A stretch of DNA of 64,000 nt from Dyella subtropica (GTDB lineage: Bacteria; Pseudomonadota; Gammaproteobacteria; Xanthomonadales; Rhodanobacteraceae): contig NZ_JAPDPD010000002.1 of assembly GCF_026283965.1 (NCBI RefSeq), positions 186,001 to 250,000 on the forward strand, read 5' to 3'. Each line of letters begins with the position of its first letter. The first letter of the stretch is position 1. This document shows, one piece after another, positions 17,711 through 26,888 of the stretch. The notes under the pieces were generated by a model that had not been told where the DNA came from, searched no databases, and worked only from the letters and a program-made list of their open reading frames with translations. A program made the position numbers and the translations under genes.

Positions 17711-19771
17711 ATGCGCATCCTATTGAGAATGCTATTGCTGCTGGCCGTGGTGCCTGCAGTCCTGTGGGGCGGATCGGCTCAGGCGCAGAGCGCTACCTGT
17801 ACCGGTGTGGCGGCCTGGAATGCCGCAACGATCTACAACGCGGGTGACCGCATGGTTTACAACAACCACCTGTATCAGGCGCTCACCCAGATATGGAACG
17901 CGGCACCCGATTACTGCCCTAGCTGTGGCTGGTATCAGGACCTTGGGCAGTGCGGCGCCGGCCCCAACCAACCGCCGACAGCCACGCTCACCGCACCGGC
18001 CAATGGCGCCACGTTTACCGCTGGCGCGAACATCGCGCTGACCGCTACGGCCGCCGACAGCGACGGCACGGTCACCAAGGTGGAATTCTTCAACGGCTCG
18101 ACCTCGTTGGGTGTGGCGACGGCATCGCCTTACTCGGTGACCTGGAGCAACGTGCCAGCGGGCAGCTACACGTTGAAAGCCGTGGCCACGGATAACGGTG
18201 GCCTCACCGGCACCTCGGCGACGGCGAGCATCACGGTGAATGCCAGTGGTGGCGGCGACACGACGCCACCGAGCGTGCCCACGGGCCTCGCTTCCACCTC
18301 GCAAACGGCGACCACCATCTCGTTGTCGTGGACCGCTTCGACCGACGAAGCCGGCGGCAGTGGCATGGCGGGCTATGACGTGTATCGCGGCGGCACCCTG
18401 GTCGGCTCGACCAGCGCCACCAGCTACACCGACACCGGTCTCACCGCCAACACCAGCTACAGCTACACCGTGCGTGCGCGCGACAACGCCGGCAACGCGT
18501 CGGCGCAGAGCACAGCGATCAGTGTGAAGACAGCCGCCAGCGGCGGTGGTGGCGGTGGCAAGCGCGTGCTCGGTTACTTCACGCAGTGGGGTATCTATGG
18601 CCGCAACTATCAGGTGAAGAACATCGACACCAGCGGTTCCGCCGCGGTACTCACGCACATCAACTACGCATTCGGCAATGTGCGCAACAACATCTGCGAA
18701 GTGGGCGTGACGCAGGCATCCGATCCGAACACTGGCGTGGGCGGCGATGCCTATGCGGATTACACCAAGTCGTACGACGCCTCCAGCAGTGTGAGTGGCG
18801 TGGCCGACGTCTGGAACCAGCCGCTACGCGGCAACTGGAACCAGTTGAAGGAACTCAAGGCCAAGTACCCGGGCCTGAAGGTCATCATCTCGCTGGGCGG
18901 CTGGACCTGGTCGCGCGGTTTCGCCAGTGCGGCGACAGCCGCCAATCGCCAGTCCTTCGTGGCTTCCTGCATCGACGCCTATATCAAGGGCAACCTGCCG
19001 GTGACCGACAGTGCCGGTGGTCCGGGTGCGGCGGCCGGTGTGTTCGATGGCATCGACATCGATTGGGAGTATCCGGCGGCTTGCGGTCTGACCTGCGGCA
19101 CCAGCGCCGACACGGCCAACTTCACCGCGCTGCTTGCCGAGTTCCGGCGCCAGCTGGATGCGGTGCGTCCGGGCCTGCTGCTGACCATTGCGGGCGGTGC
19201 GGGTGTCGACAAGATCCGTGTCACGCAGCCGAATCAGTACGCGCAGTACATCGACTTCGTGAACCTGATGACTTACGACTTCCACGGTGCGTGGGAAAGC
19301 CCGACCAATTTCCACTCCGCGTTGTACGCACCGTTCGGCGATCCCTCGACCGGCGATGCGGCGAAGTACAACACCAACGACGCCATCCAGGCATTGATCG
19401 CGGCGGGCATGCCCGCGGCCAAGATCAACCTTGGTATCGGCTTCTACGGCCGCGGCTGGACCAACGTGCCCAACGTCAATCACGGTCTGTTCCAGGCCAG
19501 CACCACCGCCGCGCCCGGCACCTACGAGGCCGGCATCGAGGATTACAAAGTGCTGAGTACCTTGGGCTATCCGGCCTATGACGACACCACCGCCGGTGCC
19601 CACTGGATCTTCAACGGCACCACCTTCTGGAGCTTCGACGATCCGGCCAACATCCAGCGCAAGATGACTTACGTGAAGTCGCAGTCGCTGGGCGGGGCTT
19701 TCTCGTGGGAGTTCAGTGGCGATGACGCCAGCGGCACGCTGATGAAGGCGATGGCGAATGGGCTGAAATAA
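17711..19771 (+). CDS. Secreted multidomain GH18 chitinase
   Basis: Endo-acting chitin hydrolase of 686 residues. A signal peptide ends near ...SAQAQ26. A CBM5/12 chitin-binding module follows (about 29-75, with AWNAATIYNAGDRM and its aromatic residues and paired cysteines), then an Ig-like domain (about 80-172), a fibronectin type III domain (about 182-268), a glycine-rich linker and the GH18 barrel (about 275-680). The catalytic motif DGIDIDWEYP starts at Asp446, with Glu453 as proton donor. SLGGWTWSRGF and the MTYDFHG strand also match the family. The ATG at 17711 is the one that starts the signal peptide. The nearby palindrome suggests repression in the absence of chitin sugars. Confidence 0.96.
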   Translation: MRILLRMLLLLAVVPAVLWGGSAQAQSATCTGVAAWNAATIYNAGDRMVYNNHLYQALTQIWNAAPDYCPSCGWYQDLGQCGAGPNQPPTATLTAPANGATFTAGANIALTATAADSDGTVTKVEFFNGSTSLGVATASPYSVTWSNVPAGSYTLKAVATDNGGLTGTSATASITVNASGGGDTTPPSVPTGLASTSQTATTISLSWTASTDEAGGSGMAGYDVYRGGTLVGSTSATSYTDTGLTANTSYSYTVRARDNAGNASAQSTAISVKTAASGGGGGGKRVLGYFTQWGIYGRNYQVKNIDTSGSAAVLTHINYAFGNVRNNICEVGVTQASDPNTGVGGDAYADYTKSYDASSSVSGVADVWNQPLRGNWNQLKELKAKYPGLKVIISLGGWTWSRGFASAATAANRQSFVASCIDAYIKGNLPVTDSAGGPGAAAGVFDGIDIDWEYPAACGLTCGTSADTANFTALLAEFRRQLDAVRPGLLLTIAGGAGVDKIRVTQPNQYAQYIDFVNLMTYDFHGAWESPTNFHSALYAPFGDPSTGDAAKYNTNDAIQALIAAGMPAAKINLGIGFYGRGWTNVPNVNHGLFQASTTAAPGTYEAGIEDYKVLSTLGYPAYDDTTAGAHWIFNGTTFWSFDDPANIQRKMTYVKSQSLGGAFSWEFSGDDASGTLMKAMANGLK

Positions 19772-19778
19772 AACAGCA

Positions 19779-19806
19779 AGGCCGCCCCGAATTCCGGGGC
19801 GGCCTT
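19779..19806 (+). terminator. Terminator of the chitinase gene
   Basis: A GC-rich stem GGCCGCCCCG with CGGGGCGGCC around an AATTC loop, flanked by AA and TTT, lies 8 bases after the chitinase stop. The T tract is short (TTTCATT). Confidence 0.8.
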
Positions 19807-19814
19807 TCATTCTT

Positions 19815-19892
19815 GTAGGAGCGCACCCTGTGCGCGATGGGTGCTCGTAGATACGTTCCGCCAAAAGCATCGCGCACAGGGTGCGCTCCTAC
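19815..19892. repeat. REP pair, GTAG type, inverted (BIME 1)
   Basis: GTAGGAGCGCACCCTGTGCGC at 19815 and its inverse GCGCACAGGGTGCGCTCCTAC ending at 19892 form an inverted pair in the gap between the convergent chitinase and dxs genes. Each unit has a GTAG head and a GCGCAC/GTGCGC stem, the layout of REP sequences handled by RAYT transposases. Related units occur at 23628-23774 and 30075-30317. Confidence 0.85.
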
Positions 19893-19901
19893 AGGGCAGC
19901 G

Positions 19902-21785
19902 TCAGCCGGTGGCGATAGATGCCAGTTGCGGAAACCGCGCGCGGATCGCGTTACGAATGCTTGGCAGATCGAGCCCCGCCATGGTCAGCACTTCCTCGCG
20001 ACTGCCGTGTTCCAGATAGACGTCTGGAAGGCCGAGGTGAAGGATGGGCAAGGTCACGCCATGCGCGGCCAGGGATTCGGCGACACCGGAGCCGGCACCA
20101 CCGGCGACGGCGTTGTCTTCCAGCGTGACGAAGGCTTCGTGCGTCTTCGCCAGTTCGAGGATCATCGCCTCGTCCAGCGGCTTCACGAAACGCATGTTGA
20201 CCAGCGTTGCGTCCATTTCGGCGGCGATCTCGGCGGCTGGTGCCAGCATGGCGCCGAAGCTCAATAGGGCGAGGCGGCGACCGCGGCGGCGTAGTTCCGC
20301 TTTACCGATCGGGAACGTCGCCAGTTCCTTGCGCAGCGGCGCACCGGGGCCTGTGCCGCGTGGATAACGCACGGCGGCAGGGCCGTTATAGGCGAAGCCG
20401 GTGCTGAGCATGGTGCGGCATTCGTTCTCATCGGCCGGCGCCATGATCACCATGTTCGGCAAACAGCGCAGGAAGCTCAGATCGAAACTGCCTGAGTGCG
20501 TCGCGCCGTCCGGGCCGACCACGCCAGCGCGGTCGATGGCGAAGGTGACGTCCAGGTTCTGCAGCGCCACGTCGTGGATGGCCTGGTCGTAGGCGCGCTG
20601 CAGAAAGGTGGAGTAGATCGCCACCACCGGCTTGGCGCCCTCGCAGGCCATGCCCGCGGCCAGCGTCACGGCGTGCTGCTCGGCGATCGCCACATCGAAG
20701 TAGCGTTGCGGGTATTCCTTGGAGAAGCGCACCAGGCCCGAGCCTTCGCGCATCGCGGGCGTGATGGCAAGCAAGCGTTCGTCGGCGGCGGCTTGATCGC
20801 ACAGCCAGTCGCCGAAGATGTCGGTGTAGCTCGGCTTGGCCGGGCCGGCCTTCTTCACCAGGCCGGCTTCCGGGTCGAACGGGCCGACGGCGTGGTACTC
20901 GATCTGTGCCTGTTCGGCTGGTGCGTAGCCCTTGCCCTTGGTGGTGATGACGTGCAGCAGCTGTGGGCCGGGTAAGCCCTTCACCGTGCGCAGCGCGGCG
21001 AGCAGCTGGTGGATGTTGTGGCCGTCGATCGGGCCGGTGTAGTGGAAGCCCAGCTCCTCGAACAGCGTGCTCGGCACGAACATGCCCTTGGCATGCTCTT
21101 CCCAGCGCTTGAAGAAGCGGCCGAAGAACGACTGCTTCGGGATCGCCCGCTTGGCGCGCTCGCGCCACACATTGAGCGTGTGGCTGGCCATGGCGCGGGC
21201 CATCATCTTGGTCAGTGCGCCGACGTTCTCGCTGATCGACATGCCGTTGTCGTTGAACACCACCAGCATGTTCGGCTCGACGTCGCCGCCATGGTTCAAC
21301 GCTTCGAACGCCATGCCGGCGGTCATCGCGCCGTCACCGATCACCGCGACCACCTTGCGGTTGTCGCCTCTACGCTGCGCGGCGATGGCCATGCCCAGCG
21401 CGGCCGAAATCGAGGTGGAGGAGTGGCCGACGCCGAAGGTGTCGTACTCGCTTTCCTCGCGGCGCGGGAACGGCGCCAGGCCGTCCTTCTTCTTGATGCT
21501 GGTGATGCGGTCGCGGCGGCCGGTAAGAATCTTGTGCGGGTAGCACTGGTGCCCGACGTCCCAGACCAGACGGTCAGTGGGCGTGTCGAACACGTGATGC
21601 AGCGCCACGGTCAGTTCCACTACACCCAGGCCCGCGCCGAAGTGGCCGCCAGAGCTGGCGACGGCTTCGATCAGATAGCGGCGCAGCTCGTCGGCGACGG
21701 CGGGTAGCTGATCGTCGGGCACGCGGCGCAGGTCGGCCGGCGTCTCGATGGTCGCCAGATGAGGGTAGTGGGACAGATCATTCAT
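19902..21785 (-). CDS. dxs: 1-Deoxy-D-xylulose-5-phosphate synthase
   Basis: First enzyme of the MEP isoprenoid pathway; joins pyruvate and glyceraldehyde 3-phosphate using thiamine diphosphate. The protein is 627 residues, the usual length. Recognisable parts are [16 protein letters not shown] near 45, the thiamine-binding [15 protein letters not shown] near 150, the pyrimidine-domain segment [16 protein letters not shown] near 365 and the C-terminal transketolase domain with ITLEDN-like [15 protein letters not shown]. It lies downstream of the HNH nuclease gene on the same strand with a 149-base gap and converges on the chitinase gene, the two being separated by a REP pair. Confidence 0.97.
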   Translation of the reverse strand: MNDLSHYPHLATIETPADLRRVPDDQLPAVADELRRYLIEAVASSGGHFGAGLGVVELTVALHHVFDTPTDRLVWDVGHQCYPHKILTGRRDRITSIKKKDGLAPFPRREESEYDTFGVGHSSTSISAALGMAIAAQRRGDNRKVVAVIGDGAMTAGMAFEALNHGGDVEPNMLVVFNDNGMSISENVGALTKMMARAMASHTLNVWRERAKRAIPKQSFFGRFFKRWEEHAKGMFVPSTLFEELGFHYTGPIDGHNIHQLLAALRTVKGLPGPQLLHVITTKGKGYAPAEQAQIEYHAVGPFDPEAGLVKKAGPAKPSYTDIFGDWLCDQAAADERLLAITPAMREGSGLVRFSKEYPQRYFDVAIAEQHAVTLAAGMACEGAKPVVAIYSTFLQRAYDQAIHDVALQNLDVTFAIDRAGVVGPDGATHSGSFDLSFLRCLPNMVIMAPADENECRTMLSTGFAYNGPAAVRYPRGTGPGAPLRKELATFPIGKAELRRRGRRLALLSFGAMLAPAAEIAAEMDATLVNMRFVKPLDEAMILELAKTHEAFVTLEDNAVAGGAGSGVAESLAAHGVTLPILHLGLPDVYLEHGSREEVLTMAGLDLPSIRNAIRARFPQLASIATG

Positions 21786-21934
21786 CTGCGTATTGTTGAA
21801 CCAGCGGCAGGGCGGAGCAAGGGCGAAACCATGAAAGGGCGATGTCCGATCCTGTTCAACGTCGCCACGCAGCCCTGGCAGGGCAGGCTGCAGGCCGATT
21901 CGCTTTGTTCGCTACAGGTGCAGGACCAGGGCGC

Positions 21935-22558
21935 TCAGGCCATCAGCGCCCGGCGGTCGCGGGGCAGGTGGCTGACCAGGAATTCCATCTGGTCGGCCAG
22001 GATGTTGCGGTTGGACAGGATCAGATGTTCCACCCAGCTCGGCCGATAAGGCACGGCCAGCAGCGGCATGTTGGCCTGCTGCGGCGTGCGATTGCTCTTC
22101 TTTAGGTTGCAGGCCAGGCAAGCGCTGACCACGTTCTCCCATTCGTCCTTGCCGCGTTTGGAAATCGGCAGCACGTGGTCACGGGTGAGCTCGCCACGGC
22201 TGAAATGCTCGCCGCAATACATGCACAGGTAGCGGTCCCGGCCGAACAGGGCGGTGTTGGTCAGGGCCGGCGCCGGGTCGATGGCGTGATCGCGGCAGTG
22301 CCCGGTGCTGGCGACGATGGGGTGCAGTTGAAGCTGGCTTTGCTGCCCCAGTGCGCGATTGTGGCCGCCATGCACGGTGAGGCAGGGATCGCCCAGGGTC
22401 CAGGCGACGACCTCGCGGACATAGAGACAGACCGCCTCCTGCCAGCTGATCCAATCGAGAATGCGGCCGGCGGCATCGAGCGATAGCACGCGGGTCGAGT
22501 GCAGGTCACCGACCCGGTTTGGCACGTCGATCAGCCGGACTGGGGCTTCCATCGGCAT
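21935..22558 (-). CDS. HNH endonuclease family protein
   Basis: A 207-residue protein with a C-terminal HNH domain. Zinc-binding pairs CMYC and CLAC frame the motif TRDHVLPISKRGKDEWENVV, where the DH and the following N form the metal site. The N-terminal half (residues 1-110) has no recognised domain. Stand-alone proteins of this kind are widespread in Proteobacteria next to housekeeping genes, and their substrate is not established; nothing around it suggests a restriction or phage system. Two ATGs (22558 and 22552) are possible. It precedes dxs. Confidence 0.8.
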   Translation of the reverse strand: MPMEAPVRLIDVPNRVGDLHSTRVLSLDAAGRILDWISWQEAVCLYVREVVAWTLGDPCLTVHGGHNRALGQQSQLQLHPIVASTGHCRDHAIDPAPALTNTALFGRDRYLCMYCGEHFSRGELTRDHVLPISKRGKDEWENVVSACLACNLKKSNRTPQQANMPLLAVPYRPSWVEHLILSNRNILADQMEFLVSHLPRDRRALMA

Positions 22559-22718
22559 GTAGTCGTCCTTCAGGCGTAAGCGAAAGAGCGTTCAGACAAT
22601 GCAGCGGCGCACGTAGTTTGACCCAGCATAGACCAAGATCGTTGCAGAACGCATGCAACTGCTTGTCAGGACTGAAAGATAGCCTTCCCCAGGGTGGCTC
22701 CCGCGATTGCCCGGGCGC

Positions 22719-22727
22719 TGATATAGT
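22719..22727 (+). promoter_or_regulatory. Possible extended -10 promoter before sapC
   Basis: TGATATAGT has the TGn-TATAnT form of an extended -10 box. No good -35 is seen 17 bases upstream. A transcript from here would have a leader of about 80 bases that can form two GC-rich stems (GACGCCGGGT and CGACCCCGG regions). Weak evidence. Confidence 0.35.
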
Positions 22728-22812
22728 GGTTGTTCATCTGTAGACCCGACGCCGGGTTTGGGAGGGGAAGCCTGGGTGGCGACCCCGGCACGGCGGGGCA
22801 GAGGTAAGTGAC

Positions 22813-23568
22813 GTGGCTGAAGTTCTTTTCTACGAGCGCCCTGTGCCGCTCAACCGTACCCAACACAAGGATCTGCGCCTCAAGGGCATTCCTAGCCTGA
22901 AGTTCGCCGCTGGCGTGCATTCGGTGCCGCTGACCGGCGTGGAATTCCCGGCCGCCGCGCGCGATCTGCCGATCCTGTTCGCTGGCCAGAGCATGGAAGA
23001 CGCCGGCCCGATGGCTTTGCTTGGCCTGCGCCAGAACGAAAACCTGTTCGTCGACGCCAACGGCCAGTGGGCTGCCAACACCTATGTGCCGGCCTTCGTG
23101 CGCCGCTATCCGTTCGTGCTGGCTGAGAAGCCGGCCGATCAGGTAGAGGGCGACGACTTCACCGTGTTCCTCGACGAAGCCTATGAAGGTTTCGGCAGCG
23201 ACGAAGGTGAGCGTTTGTTCAAGGAGGACGGCACGGACAGCGAGATGCTCTCCAACGCTGTGAACTTCCTCGGCGAATTCCAGCAGCACGTGGGCCGCAC
23301 GCAGTGGTTCATGCAGCAGCTGCGCAAGCACGACCTTCTCGAGCCGCGCAACATCCGCCTCGAGAAGGACGGCAAGTCGATCAACCTCAATGGCCTGTAC
23401 GTGGTCAGCGAAGAGAAGCTGCGCAACCTCGACGAGAAGACCTCGCATGAATTCCTGAAGGAAGGCGTGTTCGGTTGGATCTACGCGCACCTGCTGTCGC
23501 TCGCGAACATCGATCGCGTCGCCCAGCGCCTGGACTTGGTCGAGCAGGCCGAAGTCACCAAGAACTAA
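22813..23568 (+). CDS. SapC family protein
   Basis: A 251-residue protein of the SapC family, named after a Campylobacter fetus surface-array operon gene. In Xanthomonadales, Caulobacter and marine gammaproteobacteria family members usually stand near TonB-dependent receptors and carbohydrate genes, and their function is unknown. No signal peptide or membrane segment is visible. It begins MAEVLFYERPVPLNRTQHKDL and contains the family blocks PLTGVEFPAAARDLPILFA and NENLFVDANGQW. Translation starts at a GTG with GAGGTAAG upstream. Here it stands alone, with no halogenase or receptor beside it. Confidence 0.82.
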   Translation: MAEVLFYERPVPLNRTQHKDLRLKGIPSLKFAAGVHSVPLTGVEFPAAARDLPILFAGQSMEDAGPMALLGLRQNENLFVDANGQWAANTYVPAFVRRYPFVLAEKPADQVEGDDFTVFLDEAYEGFGSDEGERLFKEDGTDSEMLSNAVNFLGEFQQHVGRTQWFMQQLRKHDLLEPRNIRLEKDGKSINLNGLYVVSEEKLRNLDEKTSHEFLKEGVFGWIYAHLLSLANIDRVAQRLDLVEQAEVTKN

Positions 23569-23578
23569 GTCGTTTCAA

Positions 23579-23610
23579 GCGGGATGGCATCTGCATCGAT
23601 GCCATCCCGC
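23579..23610 (+). terminator. Hairpin after sapC, probable terminator
   Basis: A 13-bp perfect stem GCGGGATGGCATC with GATGCCATCCCGC and loop TGCATC lies 10 bases after the sapC stop. There is no T run, so termination is likely but not assured. Confidence 0.6.
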
Positions 23611-23627
23611 CTCATGACGCGCCCTAT

Positions 23628-23774
23628 GTGGGAGCCCACCCTGTGGGTGACTGGGCACACGTCACCGCTTCGTAGGTTTGTCATTCGGGCCATCCCTGGC
23701 CCTCACCCTGCGGGCGGCTTACGCCGTGCAAACCGGCAGTCCTGCCGGTTTGTCGCGCACAGGGTGCGCTCCTA
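23628..23774. repeat. REP cluster (BIME 2) with internal TCC-loop hairpins
   Basis: Between the convergent sapC and RidA genes. The left unit GTGGGAGCCCACCCTGTGGGT has a stem altered on both sides relative to the common GCGCAC/GTGCGC form, so pairing is kept. The right unit is the inverse CGCGCACAGGGTGCGCTCCT. Between them are GGGCCATCCCTGGCCC and AACCGGCAGTCCTGCCGGTT, two perfect hairpins with TCC in the loop. The internal block recurs twice in the cluster at 30075-30317. Confidence 0.8.
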
Positions 23775-23786
23775 TCGACGGTCGGC

Positions 23787-24284
23787 TTACGGCCGGACCG
23801 CCATCACTTCGATTTCCACCCGATAACCCGGGTTGCCCAGCGCGGCGATCTGGAACGCCGAGCGCGCCGGCAGTTTCGGCTGCTCCTTGGTACCGAAGAA
23901 CTGCGTGTAGCCCGCCATGAAACCGGCGAAGTCCATGCGGCCGCCCTGGCTTTCGTCGCCCACCAGGAACGCCTGCATCTTCACCACGTCGCCCATGCCC
24001 AGGTGCATGCTCTTGAGCTGCTTTTCGATAGCGATGAGCACGCCGATGGTTTGGGTCTTGGTGTCGCCATAGGCTGCCACGGAATCGTTGGGCGCCTTCG
24101 GATCGACCACCGGCGGCACGTTGCCGCTCACATAAACCATGGCCTTGCCGGCTGGCACCTCGACGGCCGCCGAGATGGGAAAGTCGCTATCGGGAATCTT
24201 GTAGCGCACTACGTCCTGCGCCGATGCCGCCGAAGCGACGGCGAGCAATACGAGTGGCAGGGCCTTGCGGACGATCTGGCGCAT
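23787..24284 (-). CDS. Exported RidA/YjgF-family protein
   Basis: A 165-residue protein with a signal peptide (MRQIVRKALPLVLLAVASAASAQ) and a RidA-like domain, seen in VYVSGNVPP, TIGVLIAIEKQL, the VVKMQAFLV strand and the C-terminal RSAFQIAALGNPGYRVEIEVMAV. Cytosolic RidA hydrolyses reactive enamine/imine intermediates. In this protein the catalytic arginine position is occupied in SAFQIAAL-type context rather than the canonical RxxV..LP, so enzymatic activity is uncertain. The start at 24284 is chosen because it begins the signal peptide; a frame reaching 24446 adds arginine-rich non-native sequence. It is divergent from the efflux operon. Confidence 0.8.
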   Translation of the reverse strand: MRQIVRKALPLVLLAVASAASAQDVVRYKIPDSDFPISAAVEVPAGKAMVYVSGNVPPVVDPKAPNDSVAAYGDTKTQTIGVLIAIEKQLKSMHLGMGDVVKMQAFLVGDESQGGRMDFAGFMAGYTQFFGTKEQPKLPARSAFQIAALGNPGYRVEIEVMAVRP

Positions 24285-24513
24285 GTAGCGTTCCTCTGTG
24301 CGGATGGGTGAATAGCCGGTTCCCAAGGTCTGCAGAGCCCGCGCTGGGTTGCAATGGGCGCCAGGTGCTGGGGCGCGGCTTGGTCTGGCGCCGGGGTCCA
24401 GGCCAGGCCGTAACACCGCTGTATGACGCGTTCTGCGGTCCAGCACGGGCTATGTGGAGATCGTGAACAGACATCTAAAGGATGTCCTAAGCGCATCCGG
24501 TCACGATGGCAGC

Positions 24514-25947
24514 ATGCGCCCTTCCTCCCCATTCCGACCGACGCCCCGATGGAGCGCACTGCTGTGCGCCTTGCTCGCCGGTTGCGCCAGCTATCAGCCC
24601 ACGCCCATCGACACCGCCGCGACCAACACGCAGTGGCAGGCACGCCGACTCGACGATCCGGTGGTGGCCGAGCGCGTGCGATCCGCGCTTCCCCCCAGTG
24701 ATCATGGGCAATGGCCGCCAGCAACGTATGGCCGCGCCGAATTGCTGCTTGCCGCCTTAGCGCTGAATCCCGATCTGGCCGAAGCGCGAGCGCATATGGC
24801 GGAATCGGATGCGGCGGTGCGAACGGCCAAGGCGTTGCCGAATCCCACCGTCAGTTTTGCCCTGGAGCGCTATACGCAATCGCAGGCGAACAGCAGCCCT
24901 TGGTTGTGGGGCATCACCACGGACATGCTGGTCGACACCATGCTTCGCCGCCACCTGCGTGCGGATCTGGCCGATGCGGGCGTGCGCGGTGCGCGCTTGG
25001 ACTACGCCGAAAAGGTATGGGAAGTCCGTCGCAGCCTGCGCGCGGCGATGGCGGATTTGCTGCTGGGGCAGCGGCAACAGCAGCTGGCCGAACAATCCGT
25101 CACCGCGGCGACGGCGTTGCAGGCTGCACTGCAGCAGCGTCATGCCTTAGGCGAGTCCCTGCCGGCAGAAGCATTGCAGGCTGCGCAGACGCTGGCGCAG
25201 GCCCGCAACGAATCGGCGGCTGCCGCGCAACGCGTCGCCGACGCAAGAGCTCGGCTGGCGCGCGCCATCGGTGTGCCGGCGCAAGCGCTCGATGGCATCA
25301 AGCTCCAGTGGGATTCGCTCGACGCACCCGCGTTCGAATCCGCGCGGCTTGCCGATCTCAGCGATCGGGCGCGCTTGTCGCGCCCGGACCTTGAGCGCGC
25401 GCTGGTCGACTACAGCAGCCGCGAAACCGAACTGCATCAACAGGTGCGCGCGCAGTATCCGCAGATCTCGCTGGGCCCGGGCTACACCTACGATCATGGC
25501 GTGCGTAAGTTGCAGTTCAACCTGGGCACCACGCTACCCATCTTCAATCAGAACCAGGGGCCGATCGCCGAGGCCGAGGCACGTCGCGAAGCCGCCGGCA
25601 AGCATGTGGAAGCGGTGCAGGCGACGATCGACAGCGAGATCACCGGCGCCGGCGCAAAGCTCGACGCGGCGCGTCATGCGCTGGATGCGGCACGCAGCGG
25701 ACAGCAAGCATCGCAGCGCCTGCAAAAGCAGACCGAGCTGGGCCATGCGCACGGAGAGGATGATCGAGTAGCTGTGTTGAATGCACAGCTCGCCGCCCTG
25801 ACCTCCGCACAAACCGAACTCACCGCGCTGGATCAGGCGCAACTGGCTTTGGGCGCACTGGAAGATGCTGTGCGCGCGCCGCTAGAAGGCAACGAGGCCG
25901 AGTTGCTCCGTCCCAACGCCGACAAGACTTCTGGAGATTCCAAGTGA
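24514..25947 (+). CDS. TolC-family outer membrane lipoprotein of an RND efflux system
   Basis: Outer-membrane channel subunit, 477 residues, of the CzcC-like branch of TolC proteins. The N-terminus has a lipoprotein signal with lipobox LLAGC, and two outer-membrane efflux repeats follow, rich in heptad Ala/Gln/Leu (AEARAHMAESDAAVRTAKALPNPTV starts the first, in part). A histidine-containing stretch GHAHGEDD near residue 415 could touch metal. The start at 24514 (MRPSSPFRP) is preferred over an upstream frame at 24454, because it sits close before the lipoprotein signal. It is the first gene of a three-gene operon; its stop overlaps the adaptor start (GTGA). Confidence 0.88.
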   Translation: MRPSSPFRPTPRWSALLCALLAGCASYQPTPIDTAATNTQWQARRLDDPVVAERVRSALPPSDHGQWPPATYGRAELLLAALALNPDLAEARAHMAESDAAVRTAKALPNPTVSFALERYTQSQANSSPWLWGITTDMLVDTMLRRHLRADLADAGVRGARLDYAEKVWEVRRSLRAAMADLLLGQRQQQLAEQSVTAATALQAALQQRHALGESLPAEALQAAQTLAQARNESAAAAQRVADARARLARAIGVPAQALDGIKLQWDSLDAPAFESARLADLSDRARLSRPDLERALVDYSSRETELHQQVRAQYPQISLGPGYTYDHGVRKLQFNLGTTLPIFNQNQGPIAEAEARREAAGKHVEAVQATIDSEITGAGAKLDAARHALDAARSGQQASQRLQKQTELGHAHGEDDRVAVLNAQLAALTSAQTELTALDQAQLALGALEDAVRAPLEGNEAELLRPNADKTSGDSK

Positions 25948-26885
25948 TCGATCGCCTTCCGATGCGCACTCTAGTGCGATGCCTTGCCGCCATGCTGTTG
26001 GCCAGTACCGCAGTGAGTGCCGCGGCGACCGAGCTCGATGCTGACGGACAATCCAAGCTTGGGTTGACCACTGCTGTACTGCAAAGCACGCAGGCACCAT
26101 CGTCGTTGACCGCCACCGCCGAGGTGCTCGATCCATCGACGCTGGCCAAATCGGTCGACGACATAGTGGCGGCGCAAGCGGCAGCGGATGCATCCAGTGC
26201 CGAGTACAAGCGCGTCCAGGCTTTGCTCGCAGCCGATGGCAACATGTCGCGCAAAGCGCTGGAAGCGGCACGCGCGCAAGCGCTCGCCGACCAGGCGAAG
26301 CTGCGTCAGCAGCAGGCGCAGTTGCGGGTGGAGTGGGGCAGCAGCATCGCTTCGCTCGATAGCGGTGCGTTGCGCACACGCGTGGATGCGTTGCTTGAGG
26401 GGCGCGATGTGTTGCTCAAGGCTGAGCCGTTGACGCAGCCACCCGCTGGTTTCACAGCCGGCACAGCAGCCCTGCGGTTGTCGGCGAAGCAAACGATCGA
26501 CGCGCGTGTGCTGGGGCCGCTGCCGCGCAGCAGTGCCGGGCTCGCTGGCGGCTGGCTGCTGCAGGCACCGGCGTCTGGATTGGTTCCTGGCATGACGCTC
26601 ACTGCACAGTTGCAAGGCAAGGGGCCGGCCGAGGCCGGTGTGTTGCTGCCGCGTAGCGCGGTGGTGCGTTGGAACGGTGTGGCCTGGGCCTACGTGGTCA
26701 CCGATGCCACGCATTTCGAGCGCCGCGTAGTGCAGGTGTTGAACATGACGCCTGCGGGCTGGCTGGTCGGCGAGCCCTTCAAGGCGGGGGAGAAGGTGGT
26801 GACCCGTGGGGTCGAGGCGCTGATCGTGCTCGATGCCGCGCCGGTGCCGGCCGAGGCCGACAGCGCACCCAAGGGCGACGACTGA
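25944..26885 (+). CDS. Short periplasmic adaptor subunit of the RND efflux system
   Basis: Membrane-fusion protein of 313 residues joining the RND pump to the outer-membrane channel. A signal peptide ends near STAVSAAA. A single helical hairpin (about 65-135) and a C-terminal beta-barrel with membrane-proximal part (about 205-300, LVPGMTLTAQL and VLLPRSAVVRWNGVAWAYVV) are visible. The two lipoyl half-motifs that normally flank the hairpin are not apparent, so it is a reduced adaptor. It begins with a GTG that overlaps the upstream stop and has GGAG eight bases before. The pump gene starts 3 bases after its stop. Confidence 0.82.
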   Translation: MIDRLPMRTLVRCLAAMLLASTAVSAAATELDADGQSKLGLTTAVLQSTQAPSSLTATAEVLDPSTLAKSVDDIVAAQAAADASSAEYKRVQALLAADGNMSRKALEAARAQALADQAKLRQQQAQLRVEWGSSIASLDSGALRTRVDALLEGRDVLLKAEPLTQPPAGFTAGTAALRLSAKQTIDARVLGPLPRSSAGLAGGWLLQAPASGLVPGMTLTAQLQGKGPAEAGVLLPRSAVVRWNGVAWAYVVTDATHFERRVVQVLNMTPAGWLVGEPFKAGEKVVTRGVEALIVLDAAPVPAEADSAPKGDD

Positions 26886-26888
26886 GCC

